DNA of 32,307 nt from positions 1 to 32,307 of the forward strand of contig JAABQW010000067.1 of assembly GCA_011391275.1 (NCBI GenBank). Direction: 5' to 3'. Origin of the DNA: Betaproteobacteria bacterium. GTDB taxonomy: Bacteria > Pseudomonadota > Gammaproteobacteria > Burkholderiales > Usitatibacteraceae. Below the pieces are notes generated by a model that was not told the DNA's origin, searched no databases, and saw only the letters and a program-made list of their open reading frames with translations. Shown in pieces: positions 28,251 through 32,307 of the stretch; the stretch's first letter is position 1; each line of letters starts with the position of its first letter. Both the position numbers and the translations under genes were made by a program.

Positions 28251-31036
28251 ACGCCGCGATCTTCCTCCTCGTCCTCCTGCCGTTCGTCGCCGGCGCCATC
28301 GCGCTCGCGATGCCGAACGCGGGCCGGCGCGGCGTCGCGCTGCTCGCGGGGGCCACGACGCTGGCGGGCCTCGCCATCACAGCCGGCCTCGGCGGCGCCG
28401 TCTTCGCGGGAGAGGTCCCGGCCGCCTCCGTCGCATGGCTGCCGTCGCTCGGCGTGGACTTCGGCTTCCGCGTCGACGGCTTCGCGTGGCTGTTCGTGCT
28501 GCTGATCTACGGCATCGGCGCGTTGGTCGTCCTCTATGCCGCGTACTACCTCGCCGAGGAAGACCCGCCGGCGCGCTTCTTCGCCTTCCTGCTCGCCTTC
28601 ATGGGGGCGATGCTGGGCGTGGCCACGGCCGACAACCTCGTCCTCCTCGTGGTCTTCTGGGAAGTCACGAGCATCACGTCCTTCCTCCTGATCGGCTTCT
28701 GGCGCGACCGGGCGGAGGCGCGCCGCGGCGCGCGCATGGCGCTTGCCGTCACCGGGGCGGGGGGCCTCTGCCTGCTGGCCGGCGTGATCCTCATCGGCGA
28801 CATCGTCGGCAGCTACCGCCTCGACGACGTCCTCGCCGCGGGCGATCGCATCGCCGCCGACCCGCGCTACCTCCTCGTGCTCGTGCTCGTGCTGCTGGGG
28901 GCGTTCACGAAGTCTGCGCAGTTCCCGTTCCACTTCTGGCTGCCGCACGCGATGGCCGCACCCACGCCGGTGTCGGCCTACCTGCACTCCGCGACGATGG
29001 TGAAGGCGGGCGTGTTCCTGCTGGGCCGCCTCTACCCCGCGCTCGCCGGCACCGAGGAGTGGTTCTGGATCGTGAGCACGGTGGGCGCCGTGACGCTGGT
29101 GGCGGGCGCGGTGCTGGCGCTCTTCCAGCACGACCTGAAGGGCCTGCTCGCGTACTCGACCATCAGCCACCTGGGGCTCATCACGCTGCTCTTCGGGCTG
29201 GACACGCCGCTGTCGGAGGTCGCCGCGGTGTTCCACATCCTCAACCACGCGGTGTTCAAGGCCTCGCTCTTCATGGCCGCGGGCATCATCGACCACGAGA
29301 CCGGCACGCGCGACATGCGCCGGCTGAACGGCCTCTGGAAGGCGATGCCGGTCACCGGCACGCTCGCCATGGTCGCCGCCGGGGCCATGGCAGGCGTCCC
29401 CCTGGCCAACGGGTTCCTCTCCAAGGAAATGTTCTTCGCCGAGACGCTGGCGCTGGAGGGGCACGGGCTGCTCGCGCTGGCCACCCCGGCGCTCGCCGTG
29501 CTTGCCGGCGTGTTCAGCGTGGCCTACTCGCTGCGCTTCATCCACGACGTCTTCTTCAACGGCGACGCCACGGGCCTGCCGCGCGCGCCGCACGAGCCGC
29601 CGCGCTGGATGCGCGTGCCGGTGGAAGTGCTGGTGCTCGCCTGCCTCGCCGTGGGGCTCCTTCCCGGCTGGACGGTGGGCCCGCTGCTCGCCCTGGGCGC
29701 GCGGGCGGTGCTCGGCCGGGAGCTGCCGGACTACGACCTGGCGCTCTGGCACGGGCTGAACGCGCCCCTGTTGATGAGCGTGCTCGCGCTCGCCGCCGGC
29801 GTGGGCCTCTACTTCCTGCTGCACCGGCGCGTGAACCTGCACGTGCTGGAGCACATCCCCGACCTGGGCAAGACGGTCTTCGACCGGCTGCTCGCGCTCC
29901 TCGACGCGCTGGCGCGGCGCCTGGAGCGCGCGGCCGCGAAGGGCGGCGTGCGCGCGTCCCTCGCCTGGCTGGTGGGCGCGGCCCTCCTTCTGGGCTACTG
30001 GCCCTATCTCGCGGTGGAGGACGTGTCGTTCTCCATCCCGGTCGCCGGGCTCACGCTGCCGGCCATCGTGGTGTGGCTGGTCGGGGTCGCCGGCGCCGTC
30101 GGCACGGTCGTCGCGCACCGCGAGCGCCTGGTGGCGCTCGTCATGCTCGGCGCCACGGGGCTGGTCGTGGCGCTCGCGTTCGTGTACCTGTCGGCCCCGG
30201 ACCTGGCGCTTACGCAGATGCTGGTGGAAGTGGTGACCATCGTGCTGATGATGCTCGCGCTGAACTACCTGCCGGCGCGCGCGCCGGCCGAGCCGCGCCT
30301 GGGGCGCAAGGCCCGCGACCTCATGCTGGCGCTCCTGGCCGGGGGCGGCGCGGCGGGCCTCGTCCTCGCGGTGCTCGCGCGGCCGTCGCAGTCGATCTCG
30401 GACTTCTACCTCGGGAAGTCGCTTCCCGAGGGCGGCGGGACCAACGTCGTGAACGTGATCATCGTGGACTTCCGCGCCCTGGACACCCTCGGCGAGATCG
30501 CGGTGCTGGGCATCGCGGGCCTCGTCGTGTTCGCGCTGCTGCGCGGCGTGACCATGCTCCCGCGCGGCGGGGAGTCCGCCCCCTCGGGCGACCCCCACCC
30601 GTTGCTGCTCGGCGTTGTCGCGAGGCTGCTGCTGCCCATCGCCGTTGTCGTCTGCATCCACCTGCTGCTGCGCGGCCACAACCTGCCCGGCGGCGGCTTC
30701 ATCGCCGGCCTCGTGCTCGCCGTCGCCCTGGTGCTGCAGTACGTCGCCTCGGGCAGCCGGGCCGTGGACGCGAGCCTTCGCGCGCGCTGGGATTCCTGGA
30801 TCGGGTGGGGCCTCCTGCTCGCGGGCGGGACGGGGCTCGCGAGCCTCGCCCTGGCGCACCCCTTCCTCACCTCGAGCTTCTGGAAGCCGACGCTTCCCGT
30901 GCTCGGCCAGGTGCCCATCACGAGCGCGATGTTCTTCGACATCGGCGTCTTCCTCACGGTGGTCGGCGCGACCCTCCTGGCGCTTTCCAGCCTCGGCCGC
31001 CTGCGAACCGGCCCGGCGCCGGCAGGGGGGGCATGA
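28247..31036 (+). CDS. mrpA: MrpA-MrpB fusion antiporter subunit (PhaAB type)
   Basis: A 929-residue fusion. Residues 1 to about 500 are the NuoL-like body with E139 (FWEVTSITSFLLIGFWRD), K222 (FTKSAQFPFHFWLPHAM), K253 (TMVKAGVFLLGRLYP), K298 (LKGLLAYSTISHLGL) and K393 (FLSKEMFFAE). Around residues 510-600 are further spans. Then come MbhD-like (about 625-680, APDLALTQMLVEVVTIVL), MbhE-like (about 735-770, DTLGEIAVLGIAGLVVF) and MnhB-like domains (about 785-920, HNLPGGGFIAGLVLAVAL). A fused A-B subunit is the PhaAB arrangement of many proteobacterial Pha/Mrp systems. It is the main subunit of a Na+(K+)/H+ antiporter in the inner membrane. It overlaps its neighbours by four bases on each side. 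Confidence 0.93.
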   Translation: MNAAIFLLVLLPFVAGAIALAMPNAGRRGVALLAGATTLAGLAITAGLGGAVFAGEVPAASVAWLPSLGVDFGFRVDGFAWLFVLLIYGIGALVVLYAAYYLAEEDPPARFFAFLLAFMGAMLGVATADNLVLLVVFWEVTSITSFLLIGFWRDRAEARRGARMALAVTGAGGLCLLAGVILIGDIVGSYRLDDVLAAGDRIAADPRYLLVLVLVLLGAFTKSAQFPFHFWLPHAMAAPTPVSAYLHSATMVKAGVFLLGRLYPALAGTEEWFWIVSTVGAVTLVAGAVLALFQHDLKGLLAYSTISHLGLITLLFGLDTPLSEVAAVFHILNHAVFKASLFMAAGIIDHETGTRDMRRLNGLWKAMPVTGTLAMVAAGAMAGVPLANGFLSKEMFFAETLALEGHGLLALATPALAVLAGVFSVAYSLRFIHDVFFNGDATGLPRAPHEPPRWMRVPVEVLVLACLAVGLLPGWTVGPLLALGARAVLGRELPDYDLALWHGLNAPLLMSVLALAAGVGLYFLLHRRVNLHVLEHIPDLGKTVFDRLLALLDALARRLERAAAKGGVRASLAWLVGAALLLGYWPYLAVEDVSFSIPVAGLTLPAIVVWLVGVAGAVGTVVAHRERLVALVMLGATGLVVALAFVYLSAPDLALTQMLVEVVTIVLMMLALNYLPARAPAEPRLGRKARDLMLALLAGGGAAGLVLAVLARPSQSISDFYLGKSLPEGGGTNVVNVIIVDFRALDTLGEIAVLGIAGLVVFALLRGVTMLPRGGESAPSGDPHPLLLGVVARLLLPIAVVVCIHLLLRGHNLPGGGFIAGLVLAVALVLQYVASGSRAVDASLRARWDSWIGWGLLLAGGTGLASLALAHPFLTSSFWKPTLPVLGQVPITSAMFFDIGVFLTVVGATLLALSSLGRLRTGPAPAGGA

Positions 31037-31383
31037 TGGAACTTCTCGTGGCCTCCTTCGTCGGCGTGCTCACGGCCTGCGGGGTCTACCTGCTCCTCAG
31101 GCCGCGGACCTTCGAGATCGTGCTGGGGATCACGCTGCTTTCCTATGCCGTGAACCTGCTCCTCTTCGCCATGGGGCGGCTGCGGGTGAACGCCGCCCCG
31201 ATCCTGCGTCCGGACCTGCCGGCGGACCTCGCGCACTACGCGGACCCGCTGCCGCAGGCGCTGGTGCTCACGGCGATCGTGATCGGCTTCGCGATGACCG
31301 CGCTGCTGCTGGTGATCGCCATCAAGTCGCGCGCCGATTCCGGCACCGACCACGCGGACGGCGACGACGGGGAGGGGCGATGA
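31033..31383 (+). CDS. mrpC: Mrp antiporter subunit C (second module, NuoK-like)
   Basis: A 116-residue protein with three membrane spans. The pattern RPRTFEIVLGITLLSYAVNL followed by LFAMGRL (about residues 24-50) and DPLPQALVLTAIVIGFAMTALLLVIA (about 70-96) is the MrpC/PhaC signature. Two ATG codons are adjacent (MMEL); the first overlaps the mrpA stop. The tail is acidic. It overlaps mrpD by four bases. Confidence 0.92.
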   Translation: MMELLVASFVGVLTACGVYLLLRPRTFEIVLGITLLSYAVNLLLFAMGRLRVNAAPILRPDLPADLAHYADPLPQALVLTAIVIGFAMTALLLVIAIKSRADSGTDHADGDDGEGR

Positions 31384-32307
31384 GCGCCTCCCACCTGCTC
31401 GTGATGCCCGTCGTCCTGCCGCTCGCGGCCGGCGCGCTGCTCGTGGCCCTTCGCGGCGCGCCCGCCCGCGTGCAGGCGGCCATCGGGGCCGGCGCGACCG
31501 TGGCGCTCGCCGCGGTGGCGGTGGCACTCGCCGCCCGGGCCTCGGGCGGCGAGGTCGACGTCTACCTGATGGGCAACTGGGCGCCGCCCTTCGGCATCGC
31601 CCTGGCCCTGGACCGGCTGTCGGGGCTCATGCTGGTCCTGGTGGCGGTGCTCGCGCTCGCCAGCCTCGGGCACGCGCTCGTCCACTGGCACGCGCGCGGC
31701 GAGCACTTCCACGCGCTCTTCCAGTTCCAACTCATGGGGCTCAACGGGGCGTTCCTCACCGCCGACCTCTTCAACCTGTTCGTGTTCTTCGAGGTGCTGC
31801 TCATCGCCTCGTACGGCCTGCTGCTGCACGCGCCGGACGCGCGCCGCACGCGCGCCGCCACCCACTACGTCGCGGTGAACCTCACCGGCTCGGCGTTGTT
31901 CCTCATCGCCGTGGGCCTCCTGTACGGTCTCGCCGGCACGCTCAACATGGCGGACCTCGCCCTGCGCGTCGCGCAGCTGCCCGCCGGGGACGCGGCCCTC
32001 GCGCGCACGGCAGGAGGGCTGCTGCTCGTCGTCTTCTGCATCAAGGCGGCGGCGTTGCCGCTGAACTTCTGGCTTCCTGGCACCTACTCGGCTGCAGTGG
32101 CACCGGTGGCGGCGCTCTTCGCGATCATGACCAAGGTCGGGGTCTACGCGGTGATGCGGGTGTACACGCTCGTCTTCGGGCCGCTGGCCGGCGCCGCGGC
32201 CCTGCTGGCGGAGCCCTGGCTCGCGGTCTTCGGGCTGGCGACACTCGGCGTGGGGGCCCTCGGCGCGCTGGCGGCCCCCACTTTCGCCACGCTCGCCTCG
32301 TTCCTCG
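31380..32307 (+). CDS. mrpD: Mrp antiporter subunit D (second module), truncated by window end
   Basis: The ATG at 31380 overlaps the mrpC stop (ATGA). The frame stays open to the last base, 309 codons, so the ORF track omits it; a complete MrpD would be about 500 residues. The visible part has NLFVFFEVLLIASYGLLLH with E138, K222 in FCIKAAALPLNFWLPGTYSAA, and K252 in IMTKVGVYAVMR, i.e. the full set of proton-path residues. It should be followed by mrpE, F and G beyond the window, as in canonical operons. Confidence 0.92.
   Translation, partial: MSASHLLVMPVVLPLAAGALLVALRGAPARVQAAIGAGATVALAAVAVALAARASGGEVDVYLMGNWAPPFGIALALDRLSGLMLVLVAVLALASLGHALVHWHARGEHFHALFQFQLMGLNGAFLTADLFNLFVFFEVLLIASYGLLLHAPDARRTRAATHYVAVNLTGSALFLIAVGLLYGLAGTLNMADLALRVAQLPAGDAALARTAGGLLLVVFCIKAAALPLNFWLPGTYSAAVAPVAALFAIMTKVGVYAVMRVYTLVFGPLAGAAALLAEPWLAVFGLATLGVGALGALAAPTFATLASFL

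Overview
The window is very GC-rich (about 70% by eye). Its gene content points to a betaproteobacterium: a Bug/TctC-family periplasmic receptor, a TtuC-type dehydrogenase, short overlapping genes and a PhaAB-style fused Mrp antiporter. I cannot name the species. There are no rRNA or tRNA genes, no transposase and no CRISPR array. Nearly every base is accounted for by about 34 genes; no gene-free stretch exceeds 300 bases.

Region 1 (1-5530, + strand) is metabolic and membrane-related. It opens with the 3' end of a molybdopterin formate dehydrogenase alpha subunit, then a GNAT acetyltransferase. A Bug receptor overlaps by one base a tartrate/D-malate dehydrogenase. A divergent NiCoT-like nickel/cobalt permease follows. 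Next comes a three-gene set (SPFH protein, small membrane protein, ribbon-helix-helix protein) headed by a perfect 20-bp palindrome. A 37-bp perfect inverted repeat lies where this set meets the next genes, and it supplies the stop codons of both converging genes.

Region 2 (5621-16479) has a minus-strand set (hydroxypyruvate isomerase, an HtrA-like protein that has lost His and Asp of its triad, an MFS transporter). Divergent from it is an Atm1/HMT1-type ABC exporter coupled to a small lipoprotein. A minus-strand pair follows: MetY (O-acetylhomoserine sulfhydrylase) coupled to an alpha/beta hydrolase. Then come PbpG (D-Ala-D-Ala endopeptidase, SxxK/SxN/KTG all present) and a large diheme peroxidase with a duplicated N-terminal SGSWW domain.

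Region 3 (16581-19631) is a lutABC lactate-utilisation operon interrupted by two blocks of a 10-bp repeat, GAACACGGAT. One block is a 53-bp perfect inverted repeat between lutA and lutB; the other holds the lutB stop codon.

Region 4 (19755 to the end) holds two consecutive Mrp-type cation/proton antiporter modules. The first is ordered E-F-G-(MbhD/E-like)-B-C-D-D'-small TM protein-D''. This resembles the ion-translocating half of Mbh-type hydrogenases, but it has three large antiporter-like subunits and no hydrogenase. The third large subunit lacks the transmembrane lysine and the histidine that the other large subunits keep. The second module is a CaCA-type Na+/Ca2+ exchanger gene overlapping a PhaAB-type mrpA-mrpB fusion, then mrpC and mrpD, which runs off the window. 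Together the genes suggest a large sodium/proton/calcium homeostasis locus and are the most interesting part of the window.
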